A DNA stretch of 29,669 bases from CAZMFZ01 sp964565665 (GCA_964565665.1 CAZMFZ010000032.1:1-29669); one strand, 5' to 3'; counted from the first letter of the stretch, positions 1-8,660 are shown. Notes: a model not told the origin generated them from the sequence alone. Program-made: numbers and translations.

Positions 1-78
1 TCCTCCTCCAGAATAAACAAGCTCTTTCTTTTTATTATCAATTCTTACAATAGCTATTCCCTCAATTTTAATTAAATT
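1..78 (-). CDS. Possible 5' part of a divergent gene leaving the window
   Basis: Read on the minus strand from about 78 to 1, this stretch is open and gives a protein-like string (EGIAIVRIDNKKKELVYSGGG, here split as EGIAIVRIDNKK then KELVYSGGG). An in-frame TAA lies just upstream, and no ATG, GTG or TTG follows it, only ATT codons. It could be the start of a divergently transcribed gene using a rare start, or chance. The protein cannot be identified. The rest of the stretch up to pyrR (79-134) is AT-rich and holds a small AACCA/TGGTT hairpin at 81-93. Confidence 0.2.
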
Positions 79-146
79 TTAACCAAAATGGTTGTATTTC
101 TAAACTTACTTTGCAAATTTTGGCGTAAATAAAATTGATTTGGCAA

Positions 147-710
147 ATGGATAGACGGCTTATTTTTAATAGCGAATCTTTGAATATTACAGTTAAACGA
201 TTATGCTATCAATTAATAGAAAATCATCATGATTTCTCTGCTTCGGTTATTCTTGGGCTACAACCCAAGGGAGTTTTTATGGCTGAGAAGATAAAAAAAC
301 TTTTGGCTTCCGATTTTGACTTACAGGTGCCATTAGGCTCTCTTGATTCTACTTTTAACAGAGATGATTTCAGGCGAAGAGAAATTGATATTATTCCCAA
401 TGCTATGTATGTTCCTTTTGGTTTGGAAGATAAAAAAGTAATAATCGTAGATGACGTACTTTACACAGGTCGATCGGTAAGGGCGGGCTTAGATGCAATG
501 TTAAGCTTCGGAAGACCTAAAAACGTAGAGCTTTTGGTATTGATTAACCGTAAATATTCTAGAGAATTGCCTATCGAACCCAAATACATTGGCAAAAATG
601 TAAACACATTGGTAACAGAAAAAGTAGTGGTTGAATTAAAAGAACAAGGTGCTACCGAAGATTCTGTATGGATGATACCAAAGAATTTAACTACATTTGC
701 CAAATCTTAA
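147..710 (+). CDS. pyrR: PyrR-type phosphoribosyltransferase / pyrimidine regulator
   Basis: Type I phosphoribosyltransferase of the PyrR family. In this family the protein can act as uracil phosphoribosyltransferase (uracil + PRPP to UMP) and/or regulate pyrimidine genes. Visible features are the GLQPKG segment near the N-terminus and the PRPP-binding motif VIIVDDVLYTGRS (about residues 98-110). The frame is open from a TTG at 135, but the ATG at 147 gives MDRRLIFNS, which matches the usual start of Bacteroidota PyrR proteins, so it is preferred. pyrB follows after 12 bases, so the two are probably cotranscribed. I saw no PyrR RNA-binding hairpin upstream, so attenuation is not supported here. 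A promoter-like TACTTTGC lies at 107-114 but lacks a well-placed -33 partner. Confidence 0.93.
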   Translation: MDRRLIFNSESLNITVKRLCYQLIENHHDFSASVILGLQPKGVFMAEKIKKLLASDFDLQVPLGSLDSTFNRDDFRRREIDIIPNAMYVPFGLEDKKVIIVDDVLYTGRSVRAGLDAMLSFGRPKNVELLVLINRKYSRELPIEPKYIGKNVNTLVTEKVVVELKEQGATEDSVWMIPKNLTTFAKS

Positions 711-722
711 TCTGATTCAAAT

Positions 723-1649
723 TTGTCTCAGCTTACCTCCAAACACCTTCTTGGCATAAAAGATCTCACTCAAGGTGACATTCAACTTATATTAGACACT
801 GCTACCAATTTTAAAGCTGTATTGCAAGGGCAAATTAAGAAAGTGCCAGTGCTAAGGGATTTTACCATTGCCAATGTTTTTTTTGAAAATTCTACCCGTA
901 CTAGGCTCTCATTTGAACTTGCCCAAAAGCGATTGGGTGCCGATACCATTAATTTCACAGCCTCTAACAGTTCTGTAAAAAAAGGCGAAACACTTTTAGA
1001 TACTGTCAATAATATATTGGCTATGAAGGTAGATATGATTATAATGCGACATTCAAGTGTTGGTTCGCCACATTTTGTAGCTCGAAACACCAATTGTATT
1101 GTAATTAATGCTGGAGATGGCACACACGAACATCCTACTCAAGCTTTGCTTGATGCTTTTACCATCCTAGAAAAATTAGGTACACTACAAGGTAAAAAAG
1201 TCTGCATTTTTGGCGATATTTTGCATTCTAGGGTAGCACTTTCCAATTTCTTTTTGCTAAAAAAAATGGGAGCAGATGTAATGGTTTGTGGCCCTAATAC
1301 ATTGATTCCCAAATATTTATCCGAATTAGGAGTAGCGATAGAAACTGATTTACGCAAGGCATTGCAATGGTGCGATGTGGCTAATATTCTCAGAATTCAG
1401 CTCGAAAGGCAGCAACTCAAATATTTCCCTTCGTTGAGAGAATATGCTACTTATTTTGGAATTAACAAACAAATTTTAGGTGAGTTGAATAAGGAAATAT
1501 TAATTATGCACCCCGGGCCAATAAACAGAGGCGTAGAAATAACAAGTGACGTGGCAGATTCTAAACATTCTGTAATATTAGACCAAGTAGAAAATGGAGT
1601 AGCGGTGAGAATGGCTGTAATGCTTTTATTGGCAGGGAAAGCAAATTAG
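723..1649 (+). CDS. pyrB: Aspartate carbamoyltransferase catalytic subunit
   Basis: Cytosolic enzyme joining carbamoyl phosphate and aspartate to N-carbamoylaspartate, the committed step of pyrimidine synthesis. The 308-aa length is normal for the catalytic chain. Motifs seen: the carbamoyl-phosphate site FFENSTRTR (STRTR about residues 57-61), HPTQALLD (about 137-144), the RIQLERQ segment, and MHPGPINRG near the C-terminus. The start is a TTG at 723; it gives MSQLTSKHLLGIKDL, the expected N-terminus, and no ATG is nearby. It sits 12 bases after pyrR. No pyrI regulatory-chain gene is next to it, as is usual in this phylum. Confidence 0.96.
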   Translation: MSQLTSKHLLGIKDLTQGDIQLILDTATNFKAVLQGQIKKVPVLRDFTIANVFFENSTRTRLSFELAQKRLGADTINFTASNSSVKKGETLLDTVNNILAMKVDMIIMRHSSVGSPHFVARNTNCIVINAGDGTHEHPTQALLDAFTILEKLGTLQGKKVCIFGDILHSRVALSNFFLLKKMGADVMVCGPNTLIPKYLSELGVAIETDLRKALQWCDVANILRIQLERQQLKYFPSLREYATYFGINKQILGELNKEILIMHPGPINRGVEITSDVADSKHSVILDQVENGVAVRMAVMLLLAGKAN

Positions 1650-1698
1650 GTTTTTATATTTACAAAAATATTCCGTCAAACAAATTTTCAAAATTAGT

Positions 1699-1809
1699 AT
1701 GCAAATGAGCAAATCGGCATTGATAATGATGGTTACCGTTCAAATAGTAGTAACAGTAATTACAGCTTATTTCTTTTATAAAGTACTAAAAACGCCTCTA
1801 AAAGGGTGA
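1699..1809 (+). CDS. 36-aa single-span membrane microprotein
   Basis: A short gene between pyrB and fabI. The protein starts MQMSKSALIMMVTVQIVV, continues TVITAYFFYKVL and ends KTPLKG. A two-residue polar start is followed by one hydrophobic helix (about residues 7-28) and then a short basic tail, so an N-out/C-in inner-membrane microprotein is likely. A second ATG at 1705 may be the true start, giving 34 residues. From memory, similar short proteins (a MS-SALIMM-type start and a YFFYKVL-type helix end) occur in other Bacteroidota genomes, which argues for a real gene, but I know of no assigned function. The base composition is less AT-rich than the flanks. It lies 49 bases after pyrB and ends just before a perfect palindrome, so it may ride on the pyrRB transcript. 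Confidence 0.6.
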   Translation: MQMSKSALIMMVTVQIVVTVITAYFFYKVLKTPLKG

Positions 1810-1811
1810 AG

Positions 1812-1846
1812 ATTTATTTCTTAAATATAATATTTAAGAAATAAAT
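1812..1846. terminator. Perfect 35-bp palindrome, probable transcription end after pyrRB
   Basis: Two 17-base arms, ATTTATTTCTTAAATAT and its exact reverse complement, flank a single central A. As RNA this is a long all-AU hairpin three bases after the stop of the microprotein gene. It is followed by mixed sequence rather than a clean T-run, so a classical intrinsic terminator is not certain. Alternatives are an mRNA-stabilising 3' hairpin or a protein-binding palindrome in front of fabI. Confidence 0.55.
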
Positions 1847-1914
1847 TGATGAAATTTCTTTTGTGAAAATCTAAATGGTGTCAATCAATTTTTATTAATT
1901 TTTAATTCAAAACA

Positions 1915-2727
1915 ATGGCTTACAATCTTTTAAAAGGAAAAAGAGGCATCATATTTGGTGCTCTTAACGAAAACTCAATCGCATGGAAAGTAGCAGAACT
2001 AGCCCATACTGAAGGTGCAAAATTCACCCTTACCAATGCCCCTCTCGCAATGCGCATGGGAGAAATCAATAAATTGGCTGAAGCCACAGGCTCTACTGTA
2101 ATACCTGCCGATGCTACTTCTGTAGAGGAATTGGAGAAGCTTTTTAGTGGCTCGGTAGATGTATTGGGCGGTAAAATTGATTTTGTGCTGCATTCTATTG
2201 GGATGAGTCCGAACATTCGCAAAGGCCGCCCTTATGGCGATTTGAAATATGAAGACTATATGAAAACCCTAGATATTTCTGCCCTTTCATTTCACAAAGT
2301 AATGCACGTAGCTGAGAAACAAGATGCTTTGAATGAATGGGGATCTATTGTAGCCTTAACTTATATAGCCTCTCAAAGAAATTTCCCCGACTATACCGAT
2401 ATGGCTGAGGCCAAAGCTATGCTGGAATCTATAGCACGCAGTTATGGGGCCCGATTAGCCAAATCAAAAAAAGTAAGGGTAAACACTATTTCGCAATCAC
2501 CTACCAAAACAACAGCAGGAAGTGGTATTGCGGGCTTTGATGTGTTTTTTGATTTTGCAGATAGAATGTCGCCACTTGGCAATGCCACAGCTGAAGATTG
2601 TGCCAATTATTGCATTGCCATGTTTTCTGATTTCACAAAGATGGTAACAATGCAAAACCTATTGCACGATGGCGGATTTTCTCATTCGGGAATTACAGAA
2701 AGAATGATTGAAGTAATGAATAAATAG
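1915..2727 (+). CDS. fabI: Enoyl-[acyl-carrier-protein] reductase (FabI type)
   Basis: NAD(P)H-dependent reductase for the last step of each fatty-acid elongation cycle; member of the short-chain dehydrogenase superfamily. Seen in the sequence: the N-terminal nucleotide-binding segment GALNENSIAW (residues 15-24), HSIGMSP (93-99), and the FabI active-site arrangement with Tyr150 and Tyr160 followed by Lys167 (TYIASQ..PDY..AEAK). C-terminal DGGFSHSGIT is the usual DGG segment. At 270 aa it is slightly longer than E. coli FabI (262). The residues after the active site (QSPTKTTAGSGI) differ from the proteobacterial SAGPIRTLAASGI pattern; this looks like the Bacteroidota subtype. ATG start with no competing start. 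It is monocistronic between a palindrome and a bidirectional terminator. Confidence 0.95.
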   Translation: MAYNLLKGKRGIIFGALNENSIAWKVAELAHTEGAKFTLTNAPLAMRMGEINKLAEATGSTVIPADATSVEELEKLFSGSVDVLGGKIDFVLHSIGMSPNIRKGRPYGDLKYEDYMKTLDISALSFHKVMHVAEKQDALNEWGSIVALTYIASQRNFPDYTDMAEAKAMLESIARSYGARLAKSKKVRVNTISQSPTKTTAGSGIAGFDVFFDFADRMSPLGNATAEDCANYCIAMFSDFTKMVTMQNLLHDGGFSHSGITERMIEVMNK

Positions 2728-2773
2728 TCTGTAAAAATAAGTTTTAGAATTTATATTTGAAAATATTGTATAC

Positions 2774-2811
2774 AAAAAAAGCCTCTCCAAATAATTGAAG
2801 AGGCTTTTTTT
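2774..2811. terminator. Bidirectional intrinsic terminator between fabI and groL
   Basis: A-run (2774-2780), stem GCCTCT (2781-2786), 12-base loop, stem AGAGGC (2799-2804), T-run (2805-2811). The A and T tracts pair as well and give a T-run on both strands, so it can end fabI on the plus strand and groL on the minus strand. This fits the convergent gene arrangement. Confidence 0.9.
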
Positions 2812-2860
2812 GTTATGTTAAGATTGGTATATTCAATTACCATCTTTTCTAGCAATGGGA

Positions 2861-4501
2861 TTAGTACATTCCTCCCATGCCTCCACCGCCTGGCATTCCG
2901 CCACCCATTGCAGGTGCATTTTCTTCTTTTTCATCAGCGATTACTGCTTCAGTTGTCAATAACAACCCTGAAATAGATGCAGCGTTTTCCAAAGCCAAAC
3001 GTGTTACTTTAGCAGGATCGATTACACCAATCTTGATTAAGTTCTCATATTTGTCTTCACGAGCATTGTAACCGAAATCGTCTTTGCCTTCTTTTACTTT
3101 ATTCAATACCACAGAAGCTTCCAAACCACAGTTTGAAATAATGGTTCTCAAAGGAGCTTCTATTGCTCTTCTTATTATATCGACACCAGTTTTTTCGTCT
3201 TCATTGCGTGTTACAACTTTATCTAAGTCTTCACCAGCACGAATCAAAGCTACGCCACCACCAGCTACTATGCCTTCAGCGATAGCAGCACGTGTTGCAT
3301 GAAGCGCATCGTCAACTCTGTCTTTCTTTTCCTTCATTTCTACCTCAGTAGCAGCACCTATATATAGAACAGCTACACCGCCAGACAATTTAGCCAAACG
3401 TTCTTGCAATTTTTCTTTATCGTAGTCAGAAGTTGTTTTCTCTATTTGAGCTTTTATTTCATTGATACGAGCTACAATATTTGCTTTTTCGCCAGCACCA
3501 TTAATAATAGTGGTATTGTCTTTGTCGATTACCATTTTCTCAGCAGTACCCAAATAATCAAGGGTAGCATTTTCTAATTTATATCCTTGTTCTTCAGAAA
3601 CAACAATACCTCCAGTCAAAATGGCAATATCTTCCAACATTGCTTTTCTTCTATCACCGAAACCTGGTGCCTTTACAGCAGCCACTTTCAATGCACCACG
3701 AATTTTATTTACAACCAACGTAGCTAAAGCTTCGCCTTCTACTTCTTCAGCAATGATAACCAATGGTCTACCTGTCTGAGCTACTAGCTCCAATACTGGA
3801 AGTAATTCTTTCATAGAAGAAACTTTCTTGTCATATATCAAGATGTAGGCTCTTTCCATTTCAGCTTCCATGCTTTCTGTATTAGTAACAAAATAAGGAG
3901 ACAAATAGCCTCTGTCAAATTGCATACCTTCTACTGTTTTCACTTCATCAGTAGTTCCTTTGGCTTCTTCAACTGTAATTACACCATCTTTACCTACTTT
4001 CGCCATTGCATTAGCAATCATTTCGCCAATTTCAAAATCGTTGTTGGCAGAGATTGTAGCAACTTGTTTGATTTCAGCATTGTCGCTGATAGCTTTTGAA
4101 GTTTTCTTCAAATTGGCAACGATATGAATCACTGCTTTGTCGATACCACGTTTCAAATCCATAGGATTTGCACCCGCAGCCACATTTTTAATACCAGCGT
4201 TGAAAATAGCTTGAGCCAACACAGTAGCAGTAGTAGTACCGTCACCAGCCGAATCGGCAGTTTTAGAAGCTACTTCTTTTACTAACTGAGCACCCATGTT
4301 TTCAATGGCGTCTTTTAATTCTATGTCCTTAGCCACAGTTACACCATCTTTAGTAATGGTAGGTGCACCAAATTTTTTGTCAAGAATTACGTTTTTGCCT
4401 TTAGGGCCAAGGGTTACTTTTACAGCATTTGCTAGTGTATCTACACCTCTTTTTAGTTTTTCGCGAGCCTCAGCATCGAAATGAATGGTTTTTGCAGCCA
4501 T
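2861..4501 (-). CDS. groL: 60 kDa chaperonin GroEL
   Basis: Large subunit of the ATP-driven cytosolic GroEL/GroES folding chamber. The 546-aa length is standard. Diagnostic segments: KVTLGPKGKNV (28-38), KDGVTVAK (51-58), the nucleotide-binding GDGTTT (86-91), the apical segment VKAPGFGDRRKAML, and VDDALHATRAAIAEGIVAGGG with the conserved Asp needed for ATP hydrolysis. It ends in the Gly/Met-rich tail typical of GroEL (GGMPGGGGMGGMY). It is downstream of groS with a 95-base gap that is AT-rich and shows no obvious internal terminator, so one groSL operon is likely. Confidence 0.98.
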   Translation of the reverse strand: MAAKTIHFDAEAREKLKRGVDTLANAVKVTLGPKGKNVILDKKFGAPTITKDGVTVAKDIELKDAIENMGAQLVKEVASKTADSAGDGTTTATVLAQAIFNAGIKNVAAGANPMDLKRGIDKAVIHIVANLKKTSKAISDNAEIKQVATISANNDFEIGEMIANAMAKVGKDGVITVEEAKGTTDEVKTVEGMQFDRGYLSPYFVTNTESMEAEMERAYILIYDKKVSSMKELLPVLELVAQTGRPLVIIAEEVEGEALATLVVNKIRGALKVAAVKAPGFGDRRKAMLEDIAILTGGIVVSEEQGYKLENATLDYLGTAEKMVIDKDNTTIINGAGEKANIVARINEIKAQIEKTTSDYDKEKLQERLAKLSGGVAVLYIGAATEVEMKEKKDRVDDALHATRAAIAEGIVAGGGVALIRAGEDLDKVVTRNEDEKTGVDIIRRAIEAPLRTIISNCGLEASVVLNKVKEGKDDFGYNAREDKYENLIKIGVIDPAKVTRLALENAASISGLLLTTEAVIADEKEENAPAMGGGMPGGGGMGGMY

Positions 4502-4596
4502 GATATTTTAAATGTTAGATGTTAAATTTTGAATGATAAAAATTTGGAATTGGGGTAACTAAAACGCATTGCACTTTAATAATTACTCATTATTAA

Positions 4597-4872
4597 TTAA
4601 ATGATAGCGAAAATGTCCGACTCTCTCATTATTAGATAATCTTTGGCTTCCACAGTTATTTCAGTACCTGAATATTTACCATAAAGCACAGTATCGCCTA
4701 CTTTTACAGTAATTGGCTCATCTTTTTTGCCATTACCAACAGCTATTACTTTGCCTCTTTGAGGTTTTTCTTTAGCAGTATCAGGGATAAAAAGGCCTGA
4801 AGAAGTTTTTTCCTCAGCTGCAGCAGGTTCTACCAGAACTCTATCTGCCAATGGTTTTACGTTTACCGACAT
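4597..4872 (-). CDS. groS: Co-chaperonin GroES
   Basis: 10-kDa lid of the GroEL chamber. At 91 aa it has the standard features: PLADRVLVEP at the N-terminus, a mobile-loop segment EEKTSSGLFIPDTAKEKPQ, GKVIAVGNG, and the C-terminal YLIMRESDIFAII. ATG start at 4872. It precedes groL in the same direction. No CIRCE element (TTAGCACTC-N9-GAGTGCTAA) was found in the 200 bases upstream, so HrcA-type control is not supported by the sequence; a Bacteroidota-type promoter candidate is present instead. Confidence 0.97.
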   Translation of the reverse strand: MSVNVKPLADRVLVEPAAAEEKTSSGLFIPDTAKEKPQRGKVIAVGNGKKDEPITVKVGDTVLYGKYSGTEITVEAKDYLIMRESDIFAII

Positions 4873-4975
4873 ATTAAAATTGATTTTTGATTTTAGTTAA
4901 CTATTAAAAAAGTTGTTTTAAAAACATTTAGCCAGTAGCATTTACCATGCCAATGAAAGCGTGACGGGCATACTT

Positions 4976-5007
4976 CAAAGTTAAAAATGGTTTGCAGTTA
5001 CAATCAA
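4976..5007 (-). promoter_or_regulatory. Candidate groSL promoter, Bacteroidota -33/-7 type
   Basis: On the minus strand TAACTTTG (4983-4976) matches the Bacteroidota -7 element TAnnTTTG. A TTG lies 17 bases upstream (5003-5001), with a second TTG 21 bases upstream (5007-5005), bracketing the usual -33 distance. Transcription would start near 4970, leaving about 100 bases of leader before groS. Confidence 0.4.
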
Positions 5008-5043
5008 TTCGCAAAATGACAGAGAAAATTTAAAAATTGGATA

Positions 5044-5062
5044 TGCAACTGACAAAATTGCA
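5044..5062 (-). terminator. Weak hairpin after the TonB/DUF4249 operon
   Basis: TGCAA (5044-5048) and TTGCA (5058-5062) can pair as a short stem, 12 bases past the stop of the last operon gene. On the minus strand it is followed by an AT-rich stretch with short T-runs. The stem is only 5 bp, so this is a tentative terminator. Confidence 0.22.
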
Positions 5063-5073
5063 GACAGTGTATT

Positions 5074-7464
5074 TTATTGATTCACACCCTTTTTTACTTC
5101 AAATTCGAAGTATTTATTTATAGGGCTGCCATCTGGTGTTATTCCCTGTAACACAGCTAGGTATTTCCCTTGCTTATCGGAGGTGTAAAAATTTAGTTTT
5201 GCTTTTCCCATTGCGTCTAAGTTAATGTTGGGCGACCAATGCAATAAATAACGATAATCTGGTATTCGACTGGCTTTTTGCTGATCTGTTTCATACTTAG
5301 AACTATAAAATTCCTTATTCATTTGAAGCCCTTCGTAATCAAAAACCATCCATTTATTATCTATGAAAAAGCCTGCCATATCGCCTTCATATGTAGTGTA
5401 GCTTACAATACCACTGTAAATAATAGGCCCGAGAAAATATTTTTGGGTTACTACTTGAAGCTTTTTGATTTTAAGTGGATCCATTTTCATAATGCTATCT
5501 GTATCGAACACAGGCACTCCATCTAGCAACACAAGCGGACTTTCAGAAAAAATATCTCTATTGCGGTTATCAAGATTCATAAATAGAAACTTGCCATTTC
5601 TCTTCCTTACCATTACCCCTGATACGTACTCCTTCATCACATCTTCCATGGTTTTAAATCTGGTATAGTCGTCAAGCCTGTAGTTTTCATCGCCTTTGCT
5701 ATAAAACGGAAAGCTATCGACTTGCATTTTATTCAAATGCATATTTCTATTATTGAAAATATTTTGGCTTTGCACATCTATACTTTTCGACAAAATACTT
5801 TTGGATAGCACCTCATCTAAGTCGAAACTTTGGGCAGGCATTTGCACAAACTTATCAGAAAATGGACTCAACAATTCTAACTTAAATTTTCTGCCGCTTG
5901 GCGATAGCGTTTGAAAAATCAGTTCTTTTTGACCATATAATTCTTGGGTTTCAAACAATACCTTGCCTTGTTTATCGCTTTTGGCATTGTAGAGTTTTAG
6001 AATTTTCCCCGGAGCAGATAAATAAGTTTCTACATTCTCTGCCAAATTTTGTGAAATAGAATCACGGATTTTAGCTTCGATTATGTGACCTCGCAACTCA
6101 GGGAAATATGCCGGATAAATAACATTACCGCTTAAAATAGACTCCCAATTAAATCTTCTCCAACCATGCGTAAGCATCAGATTGTCAATGGCTTGCGAAG
6201 TTTCTTTATTGTTATTAAGATAAAATTCTTGAGATTCTATAGTTCCCTTCAAATCGGAACTTAAGAACAAATAATTGGAAATATTGGTAGTGGGATACGA
6301 TTGTAAAGAATCGAGCAAATAAACCGATAGCGACAAATTTGCTTTCTCAGGCTTTGATAATGCATTTACAACTGAAATATCGAAATCAATTTTCTCACGG
6401 GGTGAATATTGGGTTTTACTTGATTTGGCTTCAATGGTAAGGTTTTGAGCAAGAGCTTTGAAATATAGCCTTTCGCAAACTGGTTTGTTTGAACCATTGA
6501 ATATGGTAAATTGTGAAATTCCCTCTTCAAGTTGTTTTTTATTGATTGTAAAAAAACACTTCCCATCTTTTAAAGTGCTATTGGATGCTATTTTTACTAT
6601 TTGTCTGGTATGGGCAATTAAGTTTATGGCTTCGCCATTTGGTTTCGTAGAACTAATTGATATATTAAGGGTAATAGAATCTACATCCTCTAGTTGCATC
6701 ACATAACCATCTTTATAAATAACTGGCAATTTTACGGGTACAGTTTTTTTGCCATCTTTAATATACGCTTTGTATTCCGTGTTTGCATTAACAGTAAATT
6801 GAAATTGACCAATTCCAAAATTTGAAGGCTTGAATTTTACAACTGTATCATTTTTTTGATTTAGAATAAAGCCATTGCAGTCTATCCCTTTTCCATTTTT
6901 CATAGCTTTGAAAGCCAATTTGCTTTGTATGCCTTGCACCAAATTTCCTCCCTCAGGGAAGAATTGCACGACATATATTGCCGTGTCTTTTTTAATTTCC
7001 AAGCCAAGGTTTTTAAAGGTGTTGATGATGGCAATTGGCTGCCTGAAAAAGTAATCTGGTTCGGCATTTTTCATCCATTGGGTGTAGGCTCTTAATGTAT
7101 AATTTCCCGAATTAAACTCAGGTGTGAGAAAAACCGAACCATTCCTCAAGCCGTTCTCCATATTTACCTTAGTTTGCAATGCTACTTTATTATTTTTACC
7201 TACCAATTCAACATAGGCTACCTTGCTGATATCCAATGGTTTGTGGGTACTTGCATCTATACAATATATCTTAAACCAAATAGTTTCACCAACTAAATAA
7301 GTTTGGCGGTCAATATGCAGAAATAGTTTTTCTTGCAGGTTTTTGGTTTTGTAGGTGTTGAATTTTTTTACAATGCTTTTCAGTGAATCTGATTGGGCAT
7401 TTGCAATTACTGATGCCAGTTGGCATAGCAATAGTATTTTAATATAAACAAAAATTTGCTTCAT
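5074..7464 (-). CDS. Secreted macroglobulin-like protein with C-terminal plug-like domain
   Basis: A 796-aa exported protein; MKQIFVYIKILLLCQ...ANAQ is a signal peptide cut after about residue 24. Residues about 45-135 (EKLFLHIDRQTYLVGETIWF to YTLRAYTQWM) look like an alpha-2-macroglobulin MG2 domain as found in Bacteroidota proteins. The middle (about 150-600) is predicted beta-rich Ig/MG-like repeats. Near the C-terminus, MEDVMKEYVSGVMV followed by PLVLLDGVPVFD and IKKLQVVTQ resembles a TonB-receptor plug domain without a following barrel. Last gene of the four-gene operon, 14 bases after the DUF4249 gene. Such proteins are known near TonB receptors; the role is not established, with binding of a host or environmental protein, or plugging or gating of a receptor, as possibilities. 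Family assignment is fairly sure, function is not. Confidence 0.75.
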   Translation of the reverse strand: MKQIFVYIKILLLCQLASVIANAQSDSLKSIVKKFNTYKTKNLQEKLFLHIDRQTYLVGETIWFKIYCIDASTHKPLDISKVAYVELVGKNNKVALQTKVNMENGLRNGSVFLTPEFNSGNYTLRAYTQWMKNAEPDYFFRQPIAIINTFKNLGLEIKKDTAIYVVQFFPEGGNLVQGIQSKLAFKAMKNGKGIDCNGFILNQKNDTVVKFKPSNFGIGQFQFTVNANTEYKAYIKDGKKTVPVKLPVIYKDGYVMQLEDVDSITLNISISSTKPNGEAINLIAHTRQIVKIASNSTLKDGKCFFTINKKQLEEGISQFTIFNGSNKPVCERLYFKALAQNLTIEAKSSKTQYSPREKIDFDISVVNALSKPEKANLSLSVYLLDSLQSYPTTNISNYLFLSSDLKGTIESQEFYLNNNKETSQAIDNLMLTHGWRRFNWESILSGNVIYPAYFPELRGHIIEAKIRDSISQNLAENVETYLSAPGKILKLYNAKSDKQGKVLFETQELYGQKELIFQTLSPSGRKFKLELLSPFSDKFVQMPAQSFDLDEVLSKSILSKSIDVQSQNIFNNRNMHLNKMQVDSFPFYSKGDENYRLDDYTRFKTMEDVMKEYVSGVMVRKRNGKFLFMNLDNRNRDIFSESPLVLLDGVPVFDTDSIMKMDPLKIKKLQVVTQKYFLGPIIYSGIVSYTTYEGDMAGFFIDNKWMVFDYEGLQMNKEFYSSKYETDQQKASRIPDYRYLLHWSPNINLDAMGKAKLNFYTSDKQGKYLAVLQGITPDGSPINKYFEFEVKKGVNQ

Positions 7465-7478
7465 AATTTCTAAAAGTA

Positions 7479-8651
7479 CTATCTCATAAACTCAGGAACT
7501 ACATTAGTGCCTCCACCATTAAACTTCGATCGGCAATCGGCACAGTCTTTATTTGCTAGTTTGTAGCCAATGATTTTACTTGTCATCTGGTCGATATTAA
7601 TAGCCAATATCACTTGGGAATTTGGCAATTTGAAGCCTACAAGTGGTACATCAAATTGGTCACAGGTATCAATTAAATTGTACCAATCTTTAAAAAGCTG
7701 TTTACCAGTTCTAGTTGCTCTCAATTTTGTTACAGAATATACGCTAAAATAGCCCAGGGCAGGTTCGCTGTTGTTTGAAGCTTTGATATTGCCAGTAACT
7801 TGTGTAGGCTGCGGATCGAGCAAGCCACCTGTGGTTTCAGTACTTTTTTGCAATTCAAGCCAATAGTCGTATTCACTTTCTGAAAGTGCGTATTGTTTAA
7901 CTAAAACGCTGTATTTTCTATCCAATCTCCTTTCGGCAGAAACAGTAGGTACAGCATTGATTACAAACTCAGAAACGATGTCTTGACTGAGTTTTTTTGT
8001 TGAATTTACCAGAATTGTTTTCCCAAAATCAGATTTGTAACAGCGATAAATATCGTCCTTTCTAGGAACAGGAATTGTAGTAATATTCCCAGATGCATCC
8101 TTTATTATTGAATCGGTGTAAAAGCATTCAACGGCAGATGTGTATTCCCAGGTTTCATCAAATTCCCATCTGTAATACCAAGTGCTGTTGTTGGGGTCGT
8201 GGCTATTTACTTTCACCAATCTACTGCTATTACCTTTAGCAAAAGTGACGCTATCAATAGGGGGTGTTTTATTGGTTGCCACAAAGTCAGAAAGGTATTC
8301 TTTGCTATCTTGGGTTTTGATTCTAATCCTGTAATTTGTGTTGTAAGACAGATTTAAACCTGAAATGCTGTAATAACTAGAATCTCGCTCAGGTACTTGA
8401 AAAACATTCCCTGACTCATCCTCAATCGAAACTTTAGCATTTAACTCTACTGCAGGGCTGGAATCGTCACCAAGACTTTGTGAACGTGTAAGCTTCACTT
8501 TACAGCTATTCGATTCTATAAATAAATGTCCATCTACCACTAATAAACCAGTAGTACTAATATTTGGTGGGTCGAATCGTGATACACAGCTTCCTAACAC
8601 CAATAAATAAAAAAATCTAACAATAGGTTTAAGCCAAATAGTATGCTTCAT
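7479..8651 (-). CDS. DUF4249 outer-membrane lipoprotein
   Basis: A 390-aa protein with a lipoprotein signal: hydrophobic FFYLLVLGSC ends in a lipobox with Cys22 as the lipidation site. The mature N-terminus SRFDPPNISTTGLLVVDG is characteristic of DUF4249 proteins, followed by a beta-sandwich-like region (VKLTRSQSLGDDSSP, KVSIEDESGN, YYSISGLNLSYNTNYRIRI). A C-terminal segment has several Cys residues (NKDCADCRSKFNGGG). DUF4249 proteins are typically encoded with a TonB-dependent receptor in Bacteroidota and are thought to be surface or periplasmic partners of it; the substrate is unknown. Here it lies 9 bases after the receptor and 14 before the macroglobulin-like gene. ATG start. Confidence 0.82.
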   Translation of the reverse strand: MKHTIWLKPIVRFFYLLVLGSCVSRFDPPNISTTGLLVVDGHLFIESNSCKVKLTRSQSLGDDSSPAVELNAKVSIEDESGNVFQVPERDSSYYSISGLNLSYNTNYRIRIKTQDSKEYLSDFVATNKTPPIDSVTFAKGNSSRLVKVNSHDPNNSTWYYRWEFDETWEYTSAVECFYTDSIIKDASGNITTIPVPRKDDIYRCYKSDFGKTILVNSTKKLSQDIVSEFVINAVPTVSAERRLDRKYSVLVKQYALSESEYDYWLELQKSTETTGGLLDPQPTQVTGNIKASNNSEPALGYFSVYSVTKLRATRTGKQLFKDWYNLIDTCDQFDVPLVGFKLPNSQVILAINIDQMTSKIIGYKLANKDCADCRSKFNGGGTNVVPEFMR

Positions 8652-8660
8652 TTTCCCAAA

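Noticed and set aside
1..146. PyrR-dependent attenuator before pyrR
   Set aside because: No PyrR anti-antiterminator loop and no terminator with a T-run can be seen, only a 5-bp hairpin at 81-93.
4873..5073. CIRCE heat-shock operator before groS
   Set aside because: Neither half of TTAGCACTC-N9-GAGTGCTAA is present in this stretch.
5278..5526. Plus-strand open frames inside the minus-strand operon (for example 5278-5526 and 9840-10046)
   Set aside because: They run antisense to strongly supported genes, have no family resemblance and no upstream signals.
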